Shown here: positions 8,260 through 17,714 of the stretch, in pieces
Layout: the number at the start of each line of letters is the position of its first letter
Numbering within the stretch: position 1 is the first letter of the stretch
NCBI RefSeq assembly: GCF_002163675.1
Contig: NZ_CP019334.1
Location: forward strand, 2,957,501 to 3,021,500
DNA length: 64,000 bases
Direction of reading: 5' to 3'
Source of the DNA: Polaribacter sp. SA4-12
Lineage (GTDB): Bacteria > Bacteroidota > Bacteroidia > Flavobacteriales > Flavobacteriaceae
Program-made: the position numbers and the translations under genes
The notes under the pieces: model-generated
What the model was told of the DNA's origin: nothing
The model's input: the letters and a program-made list of their open reading frames with translations, nothing else
Database searches by the model: none

Positions 8260-8370
8260 TTTGAAATTTTATATTGATAAATAAATTGTTTAGCCATAAT
8301 TACGGTCTTTTCTAGCTTTATAAGTAATGTTTAGAATTTTATTTGATGATTTTTAAGCTAAGTTTAGGGC

Positions 8371-8409
8371 ATAAAAAAAACGCTTAGAAATAACATTCTA
8401 AACGTTTTT
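8371..8409 (-). terminator. Terminator after tonB
   Basis: Near-perfect stem AAAAACGCTTAGAA (8376-8389) / TTCTAAACGTTTTT (8396-8409) with a six-base loop and a T-run when read leftward. Confidence 0.8.
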
Positions 8410-8428
8410 ATATATTTTTAATATTGTT

Positions 8429-9148
8429 TTACTCTACAAGTAAAGTAAAAGGAATACTATATTTTACACCAACTGGTTTACCTCTTTGTCTACCTGGTTT
8501 CATTTTTGGTAATTGTTTCATTACTTTAATAACTTCACTTTTAATTTTTGGGTGTGGAGCTCTTGCGTTAATATTAACAACATTACCTTGTCTATCTATT
8601 TTGAAACCAATAAATACTCTTTTTCTACCAGAAGACAAACCTAATTCATTAGGTAAATCTGTATTAAATTTTCTTGAGAAGTGTTTTTGAACCTTTTTAC
8701 TAAAACAAGCTTTTAGTTCAGCCTTAGATCCTTTACAACCAGGAAATACAGGTACATCCTCAATAATCATAAAACTTACATCTTCTACAACTTCTTCAAC
8801 TTCTTCAACCTCTACAATCTCTTCAACTTCTACAGCTTCAGTTTCATCTGTTTCAGTAGATTCGATTACAGTTTCTTCAACTTCTTTCTCATCTTCAACA
8901 ATTTCAATTTTTTCTGGAGCTGGTGGTGGTGGAGATTTTGGTTTTACTGGCTCTACTCTTTCAGTAATTACCGTTTCTTCTTCCATATCAGCATTCATAT
9001 TCACAGAACCTAAGTCTCCAATATTTCTATCGTAAGTTTTCTTTTCTATTGAAGCATAAGTTACAAAAAGGGCTAAAACTAAACCGATTTGCATAAAAAT
9101 CTTGCTATAATTTTCTAAGTTTGACTTTGGGTTTTTCTTGATTTCCAT
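8429..9148 (-). CDS. tonB: Energy transducer TonB
   Basis: A 239-residue TonB that couples the inner-membrane proton motive force (through ExbB/ExbD, not seen here) to outer-membrane receptors. It has an N-terminal membrane anchor (residues ~18-32), a short proline run SPPPPAPEK near residue 75, and the C-terminal TonB domain (~155-239) with the motif VFPGCKG and GNVVNINARAPHPKIKSEVI. The spacer between ~82 and 128 is unusual in being a Glu/Val-rich acidic tract instead of the Pro/Lys spacer of proteobacterial TonB. It sits at the end of the sprA-containing leftward block. Confidence 0.92.
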   Translation of the reverse strand: MEIKKNPKSNLENYSKIFMQIGLVLALFVTYASIEKKTYDRNIGDLGSVNMNADMEEETVITERVEPVKPKSPPPPAPEKIEIVEDEKEVEETVIESTETDETEAVEVEEIVEVEEVEEVVEDVSFMIIEDVPVFPGCKGSKAELKACFSKKVQKHFSRKFNTDLPNELGLSSGRKRVFIGFKIDRQGNVVNINARAPHPKIKSEVIKVMKQLPKMKPGRQRGKPVGVKYSIPFTLLVE

Positions 9149-9209
9149 TGTAAAGAGTTTTTAATAGTTCGCTAATTTAATTAAATTATTTGTTTAATTA
9201 CAAGTCTTA

Positions 9210-9590
9210 TTATGAATTATAGTCAATTTTTTTAAAAATTAGATTAAAAACTAACAATCCTAAGACAATTCCTAATGTATTTGCAAGGACATCTTTAAAA
9301 TCTCCTGTTCTATACAAAGTTAATGTGTGTTGTAATACTTCAATAATTATGCCATAAATTACACAAAAAATTACTATTATGTATTTTAGAGCTGGTTTTT
9401 TATAAAAAGAGAATAACCAACAAGAACTCAGCATAAAGTAAGCAAATAAATGATACACTTTATCAATATTACTATAGCTTACTTCAATTTTTGGCATTTT
9501 CATCAAGCTTAAATATGCAATACTAATTGTGATGCCTATAGCTATGATAAAAAAATTATCCTTGAATAAGCTCTTTATAAGCTTCTGCAT
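9210..9590 (-). CDS. VanZ family membrane protein
   Basis: A 126-residue VanZ-like protein with four hydrophobic segments and the family pattern: [24 protein letters not shown], then [27 protein letters not shown]. The acidic and histidine residues in these motifs are conserved, but the function is unknown in flavobacteria (VanZ itself gives low-level teicoplanin resistance). The start overlaps the end of gcvH by 35 bases; a later start would remove the first helix. The gcvH-vanZ order after sprA is a conserved flavobacterial arrangement. Confidence 0.85.
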   Translation of the reverse strand: MQKLIKSLFKDNFFIIAIGITISIAYLSLMKMPKIEVSYSNIDKVYHLFAYFMLSSCWLFSFYKKPALKYIIVIFCVIYGIIIEVLQHTLTLYRTGDFKDVLANTLGIVLGLLVFNLIFKKIDYNS

Positions 9591-9936
9591 CTAATAAGTT
9601 TGCTATTTGTGAACTATCTGACATTTCTATTTTAATCATCCAACCTTTACCATAAGGATCAGAATTTACTAATTCTGGTTCGTCTTCTAATTCTTCGTTA
9701 AAAGCTGTTACTTCACCAGTTAAAGGCATAAATAAATCTGAAACTGTTTTAACAGCTTCTACAGATCCAAAAATTTCGCCTTCTTCTACAGTATCATCTA
9801 AAGTGTCTACATCTACATAAACGATGTCTCCTAATTCGCCTTGCGCAAATTCTGTAATACCTACTGTTGCTACATTGCCTTCAATTTTAATCCACTCGTG
9901 GTCTTTAGTGTATTTTAATTCTGATGGTAAATTCAT
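9556..9936 (-). CDS. gcvH: Glycine cleavage system H protein
   Basis: A 126-residue lipoyl carrier protein that shuttles the aminomethyl group of glycine between the P, T and L proteins. The lipoylated lysine lies in the motif [21 protein letters not shown], near residue 64. The N terminus ([22 protein letters not shown]) and the tail ([12 protein letters not shown]) are typical. The other gcv genes are not in the window. It lies 27 bases downstream of sprA. Confidence 0.96.
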   Translation of the reverse strand: MNLPSELKYTKDHEWIKIEGNVATVGITEFAQGELGDIVYVDVDTLDDTVEEGEIFGSVEAVKTVSDLFMPLTGEVTAFNEELEDEPELVNSDPYGKGWMIKIEMSDSSQIANLLDAEAYKELIQG

Positions 9937-9963
9937 TCTTTTAATAATTTGATGTTGTTATTT

Positions 9964-12900
9964 TTAATTTCCTCCTAAGTTGTAAATAATATTAAATCCA
10001 CCATTTATAGCCTGTCTAGGGAAAGTGGTAGAAATTGCATATTTAGATGTTTGATGATTGTAATAAAACGATGCTGTTAAACTATTACTCAATCTATAAT
10101 CGGCTGTAAATTTAATGGAAAATAATTTTTGACCACCACTAATTTGATCATTATCTTCATCTACAGATCTAATTTGTGTTAAATTATCTCTTAAAGATAC
10201 ATCTGCTCTTAAATTTATATCACCTTTTAAGGTTTGTTTTTTTCCTGTAAAACGTGTATTGAATTTTACATCTTTAAAAACATATCCCATTCCGAATATA
10301 AATTCAGTACCCTTAATATCAGTTAAAGTACTATTGTTAAAATTCATGGTAAGTGTTCTATCTCTTTTTACTTCTCCTCTTAATGAAAAAGAATTTCTCA
10401 TTTTCATGTCTAATTTAATTAGAGGTGAAAATTCATCAACCAAAGTAACAGCAGCGACTAATAATTCAGGTTCATAATTGTCTGCAACATTTATATTTCC
10501 ATAAGGATTATTTGCATCATATTGTAAGTTATTGGTAAAGCTAGATACTGTGTATGAAGATCTATAACCATGTGAAACTACAAAATTACTAAAGTTATTC
10601 TTAAAGAACTTGAACTTCATTAATCCGTTATAACGTAATGTCCAGTTAGGAATTGGAATATTTCTAAACAACCCTGTATTTACTTTATCTGGACTTTTAC
10701 CAGAATATGCAGCCATAAAAGCTGGTAATAAAACTTGTTGACTATTCTCTCCGAAACCACTTACAGGTACTCCATTTTCTGTAGCTAACCTGTTTGAAAG
10801 AATACTTCTATAATCTCTCATTTTTTGAAATAAAGCATCTCCATCTGTAAATGCAGTTGATACCATAGAATAACTTGTACTAAAGTTTCCTGTTTCAAAG
10901 AAAGGTGTGTCTTCAAATTGATTGCTACCACTTAGTAAATCCAATTGCTGAGAAATATCTCTAGTTTGAATTTTATTTCCTCTAACATCTATATTTAAAT
11001 CTTTTATTGGTTTTAAAGTAAATGTGTAATCTAATTTATTGTAATGCGTTTTACTAAACGTTTTACTATAATATTCATCACCTTGATTTCTTGTTACAAA
11101 CCAACCATTTTCTAAAGCTCTATTTCTAATGTCTACTTGACTTCCGAATGCAAAAGAACTTGGTGCTCCTCCTAAAAAGCCAATATCTTCACTATAACCT
11201 GGTAATAATTGTCCGTTATTTTCTGAATAACTTATTTTTCCTTGTTTTACAGAAGTTAGAATATCATAAGTTCCTTTTAAGATCTTCTTACCTATAGATA
11301 ATTTTTTATTTTTATTAACCCTTCCCGGAGTTCTTGGTAAACCAGTACCTTTTAACCCTTTCGAATTTTTACGTTGCGCTTTGGTTAATAATAATTTTTC
11401 GAAACCTAAGCTTTTATAAATTTTATCAAAACTTAGTGTTGTATTTATATTGTGTGTATTTGCATTCTGAATAACGTTTCCAACAAGTTCTACAGAAGAA
11501 ACATCAACACCATTTATATTTATTGTGCTTTGTGGTGCTGCTTGCCAATCGAAATCTGCTGTATAGGCATAATCTGCTTTTATAAACTTTAAAAAAGGAA
11601 TTTTATCAATTGGTAAATTGTACGTTCCGTTTAATTTTTGGTGATAATGATTTGCTCTTCCTGTATTAAAGAAATCGTCAAATACTTGTATATCATCACT
11701 GTTATTAAAGGTATCGTATAAGTAACTATTTGTTGCGTTAAAGTTTAATTGTAGCGACTTTGTTAAATCAAAACCAATCGTATAGTCCCAATCAAACATA
11801 AACCTACGTTGTTTTAATTCTGGTTGAGGAGATAATCCTTCTATTAAGTTTCTAGATTGCTGTTCGTTATAATTTCTATTGATGCTAGAATTTACAGCAA
11901 ATGTTTTAGGAATAGGGTTAAAGTTAAAGTCTTTAATTAGTTTAAAGTATTTACTTTCTAAAGCTGTAGAGTTTTTGAAAGGTTCTATAGGTTTAGAATC
12001 GAAACTAAAGTTATAAGAAGCAGAAGCTCTAACACTTTCGTTAATACGTTTTTTAATGTTGTAATTTCTTTGGAACTCTTTATTATGAGCGTAAGAAACT
12101 GCTAAATTTTCTACATCGTAGAATTTAGGTTTTTTAGTAGAATTAGGATTTCTATTCTTTTTAACATTGGTAAAACTAATACTTGTTCTTTTTGTATAAT
12201 CTCTAGAGAACTCACTATTATCATTTGCTTCTAAAGCATCAGCCAATTCTACATCTTGATATTGAGGATCGTATTTTGGATCAATATATTTTTCTCCTAC
12301 ACTATAACTCATTGGTAATTGAATTCCCCATTCTTTAGGAGTAAAAACCTTACCTAAATTTATAGTGGTAGCAAAATCGTATTGTTTAGTTTCATCTAAA
12401 CTACGTTGTCCTACTCTGTCTTCTACGTTACCAAAACCAATTGTAGACATACTTCCTGATAATGATACGTTTGCAACATCAGCAAAATTAGCATCAGCAT
12501 TTACAACAGCTGCCCAACCACCATCATTATCAAACCCTGAAGAACGTAATTCATTAAACCAAACTTCTCCACTTATAGGTGCAGTTGTTTTATTTTTTAT
12601 TCCTAATACAATTGTTTTTAATTGTGCTAAAGTTGGGTTTCCTTTTACAGAAATAGTATAAGGTATTGATGGGTCTTGTTCTGTTGATGTAAATAAATCT
12701 ATAATTGAAAAATCTATTTTATCTCTTTCTAGTTTTACCAACCCAAAAGTTTCTAAAAAAGCATCTAAGTTATTTGCTTCTGGCCAAAGATCTAAAGCAG
12801 AAGTTCCGTTTGTAGAAACTTTTAAAGGCATTTCTATTTGGTAGTAGTTGTCATTTAAGTCTGTTCCTAATCTTATTATTGCAGAAAAGTCATCATCATT

Positions 12901-15900
12901 TATAGCAAGTGCTCCTTCATTTTTTTGAAGATGCATAAACATTTTTAAGTTTTTAAATCGTCTTAAATCGATACTAATATTTTTATATATTGCTCTTGCT
13001 TCATTTGCAGGCAAGTTGTTTACTTTTAAGGTAACAGATTGTTCATTTTGTAATTGTACAGTTGTACTTCCTTGTAAACGCTCTCTTTCTATTCCTGGAG
13101 GTTGTATGTAGCTTCCTTCGTTTTGTTCTATACTAACAACACCTACTTCAAAATCTTTTAATTCATCATCATCTAAATCGATAGGAGTTGTAAGATCTTC
13201 GTCTAAAGTTTTAGTATAACGTCTCCAATCTCCACGTACCAAATCTAATTCACCCATTCTAATTACAACGGGCATTTTAAAATTTGTTAAATACATTCTT
13301 ATAAAACGGATGCTATTAAAATCAGAAATCTCATTTACAGATACTCCACTTCTTATAGGAACTCTAAATTGATACCATGTTGTTTTTTGAGTTCCTCCGT
13401 TATCTAAAGTAACATTGGTTATTTTTTCATCAACAATAAAATTCTTTCCAACAACTAAATCATTTCTATTCATAGAAACTTTATACTCGTAGTAACTTTC
13501 TACGGTATTCATTGTTTGATCTTTGTTGATATCTTCTACATCTGGATATGTTGTTGAAGATATTGGATACGTTTCTGTTGATTGATTTAATGTTGGTGAA
13601 TTCCCCTCAGTATTATTGTAGTTTTTATATCTGGTAATAATAGAAGCATCAATTGCATCTAATTCAGCACCTCTAAAAAATTGAAAATTATCTGAAGCAG
13701 GATCAATTAAGTTCGCGTAATTAGTTCCGCTAATTCCATCAAGACCTCTTTCTTCTAAATCACTTAAACCATCAAAACCAACATCTTGATTTGTTCTTGC
13801 GTCATCTTCTTCATTAAACGCATAAATAATTGATGCGTTTGATGGTACTTTACCCCAAGTTGTTGCGTTTGTATTTATATCTCCACCAGTTTCTGGCATT
13901 CCATTTTCATACATTTTACGACTATCCTTTAAGATGTCTTCAGAAACGTTACCTAAGTTAATATATAAATCTCCAATTTGATTTGAAGGGTCTGTAGGAT
14001 TCATGCCTGCAGGTAAACCTTCTTCATTAGTCATTGAGTAATTTTCATAAGGATCCATTACCCAAAATTGAACATACTCAATATTTGCTTGATCAAAATT
14101 ATTTGTAGTTAAAGGACGCATAATTCCACCCCAGTTTGTTTCCGGATTTGGTAAGGTTACACTTTCACCAATAAAAGTTGCATTTGGGTTATAATTATAA
14201 GAACCCCTTTCTTCAGGAAAATAAGCTAAATCTAATGTTCTAATTAAAGAGTTTTGAGTGATATCTAATTGTACATTAGGAAATAATTCGCCGTAATTTA
14301 TTTGTCTTGTTTCTGCTCTAGAAAGCTCATCAGCATTAATGCTTGATGGTGTGTCTCCAGCTCCATAAAAAATTTGATCTACATTATACCAAGCTAATTT
14401 TGCTCTTTTATAATTGTAATCTAAATCGCTACTTGTTCCATTAAAAACATCATTTGCTTTATTTTGAGGTGTACTAGCTTCGTACCAATCTAATGGAGAT
14501 AATATACTAATAGGTATTTGTGATGCTTCAAAATCATCGATATAAGTTGTTGCAGCACCAGTTACATCTATTCCACTTGGCGTTCCAGGTAATAAATAAG
14601 CCATATCTGCTCTAACTGATAAGTTAGAAGGTACATCTGTATCTACAAAAGGTAATTTATTTGCTAGTTTTGTAAAGTAAGGTACTTCTGTAGCGTAATC
14701 TATATTTGCCCCAAACATGGTATTGTTAATTGGGTCTGAACCAAAATTAACTTTTGCTGTAATTGGTCTTTCATTTACATTTAAGATGGTAGCACCAACT
14801 ATAAATTTATCAGAAAACTTATGTTCAACATCTACACCCATAAAGGTTTTTCTCTGTTGATTAAAAACAGCATTATTCTCTGTTGAAACGCTAATTGGAG
14901 TCCCTGATGCTTGTAAACCTGGATCTATAATTTGTACACGACCTAATTGATAATCCACAACATAATCGACTCCTTCTACTAATTGCCTCCCTCCAGCAGT
15001 TACTTTTACAGAACCTCTAGGAACATTGAATGCGCCAATCGGAATTCCGCCAGAATTTTCTGATTTAAAATATCCTTTTAAGTAATACTTATCTTTATTT
15101 TGATAATTGTTCTGTACGTTAATCTTGGTGTTTAAATATAATTCTTTAAATAAATAAGATTCATCTACAGTTTCATCTAAACCAATATCATTAGAGTTTT
15201 TTTGGACTAAATCGTTTCCAAAAGGTTCTGGTTCTGGAAAAAAGATATATCCATTCTGGGAATTTACAGTAATACCTTCAACATAATCGAAAAACCCATC
15301 AGCAGATCTAAACTGACTTTGGTCTAGTTGATCTAATTTTAAAACTTGAATTAATGGTAAATTTGGGATTCCAACAGTTTGTGCATTTTGTAAAACGTTA
15401 GATGGAATTCCTGTTTGATCATCTCTATATTGTATTTCAAAAAGAAAGCCATCTTGTGATAAAGGATACGCACCTAATGCATACACGTTTTTCATCATTA
15501 AACGCCAAGTAGGAAAAGACTCTTCAATAGTAACACCATTTACAACTCTATCTCTTTTTGTTTTTAAAATTTCACTACGTAATAATTTTACAGCTAAAGT
15601 TTGAGGTGCTAAAATTCCATCATTAGAAAATTCACCAACTTTAAAAGAAGTATCTGAGCTATTTGTAATACCTCCAGCAACTGTATATTCATAAGCAACT
15701 GCTAAAACTTCACCATCATTTAATCTTCTATTTAAAGAAATAAAACCTAATTGAGAATTTAAGGTAAATTCATTTGGGTCTAATCTTCTAGCGTTTTCTA
15801 ATACAGAATAATCTGTACCTTCATTCATTTGATTATTACTAAAAGAGCTTAATGTGCTATTTAAGGTAGAAATACTTCTAATACCATTAGTTGGTGTTAA

Positions 15901-17094
15901 TAAACTTGATAAATTATTAGATCCGTTTGCTGGAATATTTCCACCAGTTGTTGTTGGTGGTGAACCTATTGGTTGTACTTCACCAGTTTGATTTACCAAA
16001 ACATCTGTATCAGATTCACCAATATCTGCAAAAGCAACAATACTTCTATAATCTTCTGTACTCGCGTTTCTGTTGGTAATCCAAACTTCTACTCTTGTGA
16101 TATTTATTTGACTATTAATTAGTGGATAATTTTTTAATGAGTTCGCATAATTATCAATAAAATATTGTGATAAGAAAAAGTGACGATCATTATCATAATC
16201 TGTTGCTTGTAATTCAAATTCCTGAATCGAAGCTCCACCTTCTGCAACAACGGTTTTACTTTCTGAATTTTGCTGAGAAAAAACAGCGGTTATATTGGTG
16301 TTACCAAATTTTAATTGTGTTTTTACACCAAATAAACTTTGAGCACCATTAATTAAAGAGTTTTTAATTGGCATAGAAACATTACCAGCTTCAATTCCTT
16401 GTAAAATATCATCTTCAGTAGGCTCATAACCAATTTTCACTAAGTTCTGAAAATCGAAAGTAGATTGTGTGTCGTAATTTGCTGTGAAATCTAAACGTGT
16501 ACCAACTTGTGCACGAATACTAGCATTAATTTGTTGATCAAAATCAAAAGTAAAACTACTTCTGTTTTCTTCTGATAATTGTGGGTTTTCTGTATTCTGA
16601 TAAATAAATCCTAATTTTAAATTCAGGCTTCCAGTTGGAGTTACTTTAACTTCATTTCCTCCAAAAATAGTTTCAAAAAAATCTGAATTCACATAGTAAG
16701 TTGGCAATAAATCTTTTTGCGCATCTTTAGAACCTTTTTTCTTAGAATTTGTAGCACTTACTTTGTCTTTAAAGTATTGCGTCATATCTCTCTTTAAGCG
16801 ATATTTTGCATATTCTTTTTGAGTAAGAAAAACAGGAGTTCTTGTATAGTAATCACCTATTTTTTCTATAATTACGTATTTGTTTAAATCTTTGTCAAAA
16901 ATGATTTCTTTAGTTGCCAAATAATCTAAAAAGAGACCACCAGTTTGCTCTTTTTTAAAATTATATCTTAATTTTAGACTGTCTTTTTCTACGGATAAAG
17001 AATCATTTTTTTCACTTGTTTGCGCATACACAGAAATGTTTGCTATGAAAGCAAAAGCAAGAAATAAGAATGTTCTTTTTAAAAAATTACTCAA
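9964..17094 (-). CDS. sprA: Type IX secretion outer-membrane translocon SprA
   Basis: A 2376-residue protein, the giant beta-barrel pore of the type IX secretion system; in flavobacteria it is also required for gliding motility. It has a signal peptide (residues 1-24, ending VYAQ) and motifs of the family such as RVEVWITNRNASTEDYRSI, FLDYLATKEIIFD and DDFEASQIPISILSP. The length matches known SprA (about 2300-2450). Translation appears to begin at a TTG. It starts four bases after ruvA and precedes gcvH, the conserved flavobacterial order. Neither PorV nor the motor genes GldL/M are in the window. Confidence 0.96.
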   Translation of the reverse strand: MSNFLKRTFLFLAFAFIANISVYAQTSEKNDSLSVEKDSLKLRYNFKKEQTGGLFLDYLATKEIIFDKDLNKYVIIEKIGDYYTRTPVFLTQKEYAKYRLKRDMTQYFKDKVSATNSKKKGSKDAQKDLLPTYYVNSDFFETIFGGNEVKVTPTGSLNLKLGFIYQNTENPQLSEENRSSFTFDFDQQINASIRAQVGTRLDFTANYDTQSTFDFQNLVKIGYEPTEDDILQGIEAGNVSMPIKNSLINGAQSLFGVKTQLKFGNTNITAVFSQQNSESKTVVAEGGASIQEFELQATDYDNDRHFFLSQYFIDNYANSLKNYPLINSQINITRVEVWITNRNASTEDYRSIVAFADIGESDTDVLVNQTGEVQPIGSPPTTTGGNIPANGSNNLSSLLTPTNGIRSISTLNSTLSSFSNNQMNEGTDYSVLENARRLDPNEFTLNSQLGFISLNRRLNDGEVLAVAYEYTVAGGITNSSDTSFKVGEFSNDGILAPQTLAVKLLRSEILKTKRDRVVNGVTIEESFPTWRLMMKNVYALGAYPLSQDGFLFEIQYRDDQTGIPSNVLQNAQTVGIPNLPLIQVLKLDQLDQSQFRSADGFFDYVEGITVNSQNGYIFFPEPEPFGNDLVQKNSNDIGLDETVDESYLFKELYLNTKINVQNNYQNKDKYYLKGYFKSENSGGIPIGAFNVPRGSVKVTAGGRQLVEGVDYVVDYQLGRVQIIDPGLQASGTPISVSTENNAVFNQQRKTFMGVDVEHKFSDKFIVGATILNVNERPITAKVNFGSDPINNTMFGANIDYATEVPYFTKLANKLPFVDTDVPSNLSVRADMAYLLPGTPSGIDVTGAATTYIDDFEASQIPISILSPLDWYEASTPQNKANDVFNGTSSDLDYNYKRAKLAWYNVDQIFYGAGDTPSSINADELSRAETRQINYGELFPNVQLDITQNSLIRTLDLAYFPEERGSYNYNPNATFIGESVTLPNPETNWGGIMRPLTTNNFDQANIEYVQFWVMDPYENYSMTNEEGLPAGMNPTDPSNQIGDLYINLGNVSEDILKDSRKMYENGMPETGGDINTNATTWGKVPSNASIIYAFNEEDDARTNQDVGFDGLSDLEERGLDGISGTNYANLIDPASDNFQFFRGAELDAIDASIITRYKNYNNTEGNSPTLNQSTETYPISSTTYPDVEDINKDQTMNTVESYYEYKVSMNRNDLVVGKNFIVDEKITNVTLDNGGTQKTTWYQFRVPIRSGVSVNEISDFNSIRFIRMYLTNFKMPVVIRMGELDLVRGDWRRYTKTLDEDLTTPIDLDDDELKDFEVGVVSIEQNEGSYIQPPGIERERLQGSTTVQLQNEQSVTLKVNNLPANEARAIYKNISIDLRRFKNLKMFMHLQKNEGALAINDDDFSAIIRLGTDLNDNYYQIEMPLKVSTNGTSALDLWPEANNLDAFLETFGLVKLERDKIDFSIIDLFTSTEQDPSIPYTISVKGNPTLAQLKTIVLGIKNKTTAPISGEVWFNELRSSGFDNDGGWAAVVNADANFADVANVSLSGSMSTIGFGNVEDRVGQRSLDETKQYDFATTINLGKVFTPKEWGIQLPMSYSVGEKYIDPKYDPQYQDVELADALEANDNSEFSRDYTKRTSISFTNVKKNRNPNSTKKPKFYDVENLAVSYAHNKEFQRNYNIKKRINESVRASASYNFSFDSKPIEPFKNSTALESKYFKLIKDFNFNPIPKTFAVNSSINRNYNEQQSRNLIEGLSPQPELKQRRFMFDWDYTIGFDLTKSLQLNFNATNSYLYDTFNNSDDIQVFDDFFNTGRANHYHQKLNGTYNLPIDKIPFLKFIKADYAYTADFDWQAAPQSTININGVDVSSVELVGNVIQNANTHNINTTLSFDKIYKSLGFEKLLLTKAQRKNSKGLKGTGLPRTPGRVNKNKKLSIGKKILKGTYDILTSVKQGKISYSENNGQLLPGYSEDIGFLGGAPSSFAFGSQVDIRNRALENGWFVTRNQGDEYYSKTFSKTHYNKLDYTFTLKPIKDLNIDVRGNKIQTRDISQQLDLLSGSNQFEDTPFFETGNFSTSYSMVSTAFTDGDALFQKMRDYRSILSNRLATENGVPVSGFGENSQQVLLPAFMAAYSGKSPDKVNTGLFRNIPIPNWTLRYNGLMKFKFFKNNFSNFVVSHGYRSSYTVSSFTNNLQYDANNPYGNINVADNYEPELLVAAVTLVDEFSPLIKLDMKMRNSFSLRGEVKRDRTLTMNFNNSTLTDIKGTEFIFGMGYVFKDVKFNTRFTGKKQTLKGDINLRADVSLRDNLTQIRSVDEDNDQISGGQKLFSIKFTADYRLSNSLTASFYYNHQTSKYAISTTFPRQAINGGFNIIYNLGGN

Positions 17095-17098
17095 TTTA

Positions 17099-17680
17099 TT
17101 ATAAGTTCTTTAAAGATAATTTTATTAAATTTTCAACGGAAGCATCTGGGTTATTTTTTAAAACCATAGAAACAACCTTGTCAGATTGCTTTTTATTAAA
17201 GCCTAAAACCTCTAAAGCAGATAACGCTTCATCTTTATTGGTATTGTTCGTAAATGTAGAAACTTCATCAATACTAAAGGTTTTTAGAATTTTATCTTTT
17301 AAATCTACAATGACCCTTTGTGCTGTTTTTGCTCCAATTCCTTTTACAGATTGAATTAGCGGAATATTTTCTGAAGCAATTGCATGTTGTATTTCTTCTG
17401 CGGTCATAGAAGATAACATAGTTCTTGCAATACTTGGTCCTACACCAGAAACTGAAATTAATAATTTAAAAACTTCTCTTTCTGTCTTCGTAAAAAAGCC
17501 AAAAAGTGTGTGTGCATCTTCTCTTATAGATAAATGTGTATATAAAATAACAGCTTCATCATCTGGTAGGCTAGAAAAAGTATTTAGTGAAATATGGAGT
17601 AAATAGCCAACACCATTGCAATCTACAACAACTTCTGTTGGGTTTTTCTCTACTAATCTTCCTCTAATTTGTGTAATCAT
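17099..17680 (-). CDS. ruvA: Holliday junction branch migration protein RuvA
   Basis: A 193-residue RuvA, the DNA-binding subunit that loads RuvB on Holliday junctions. It has the N-terminal OB fold (MITQIRGRLVEKNPTEVVVD), two helix-hairpin-helix motifs (LLISVSGVGPSIARTMLS and IQSVKGIGAKTAQRVIVDL), and the C-terminal RuvB-binding domain (EALSALEVLGFNKKQ). The frame stays open for 23 codons upstream into maeB, but the conserved OB-fold start and family length favour this ATG, 34 bases past the maeB stop. Confidence 0.95.
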   Translation of the reverse strand: MITQIRGRLVEKNPTEVVVDCNGVGYLLHISLNTFSSLPDDEAVILYTHLSIREDAHTLFGFFTKTEREVFKLLISVSGVGPSIARTMLSSMTAEEIQHAIASENIPLIQSVKGIGAKTAQRVIVDLKDKILKTFSIDEVSTFTNNTNKDEALSALEVLGFNKKQSDKVVSMVLKNNPDASVENLIKLSLKNL

Positions 17681-17714
17681 AGAACTGTTTTTCAGGCTTC
17701 TAATGTAGCCATTT

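Noticed and set aside
8801..8900. Acidic Glu/Val repeats in TonB as a new domain
   Set aside because: It is a flexible low-complexity spacer in the normal position; acidic spacers are common in flavobacterial TonB proteins.
16167..16352. Open frame antisense to sprA
   Set aside because: No start context, no family pattern; a shadow of the coding strand. The same applies to other antisense frames inside sprA, the TonB receptor and the BNR gene.
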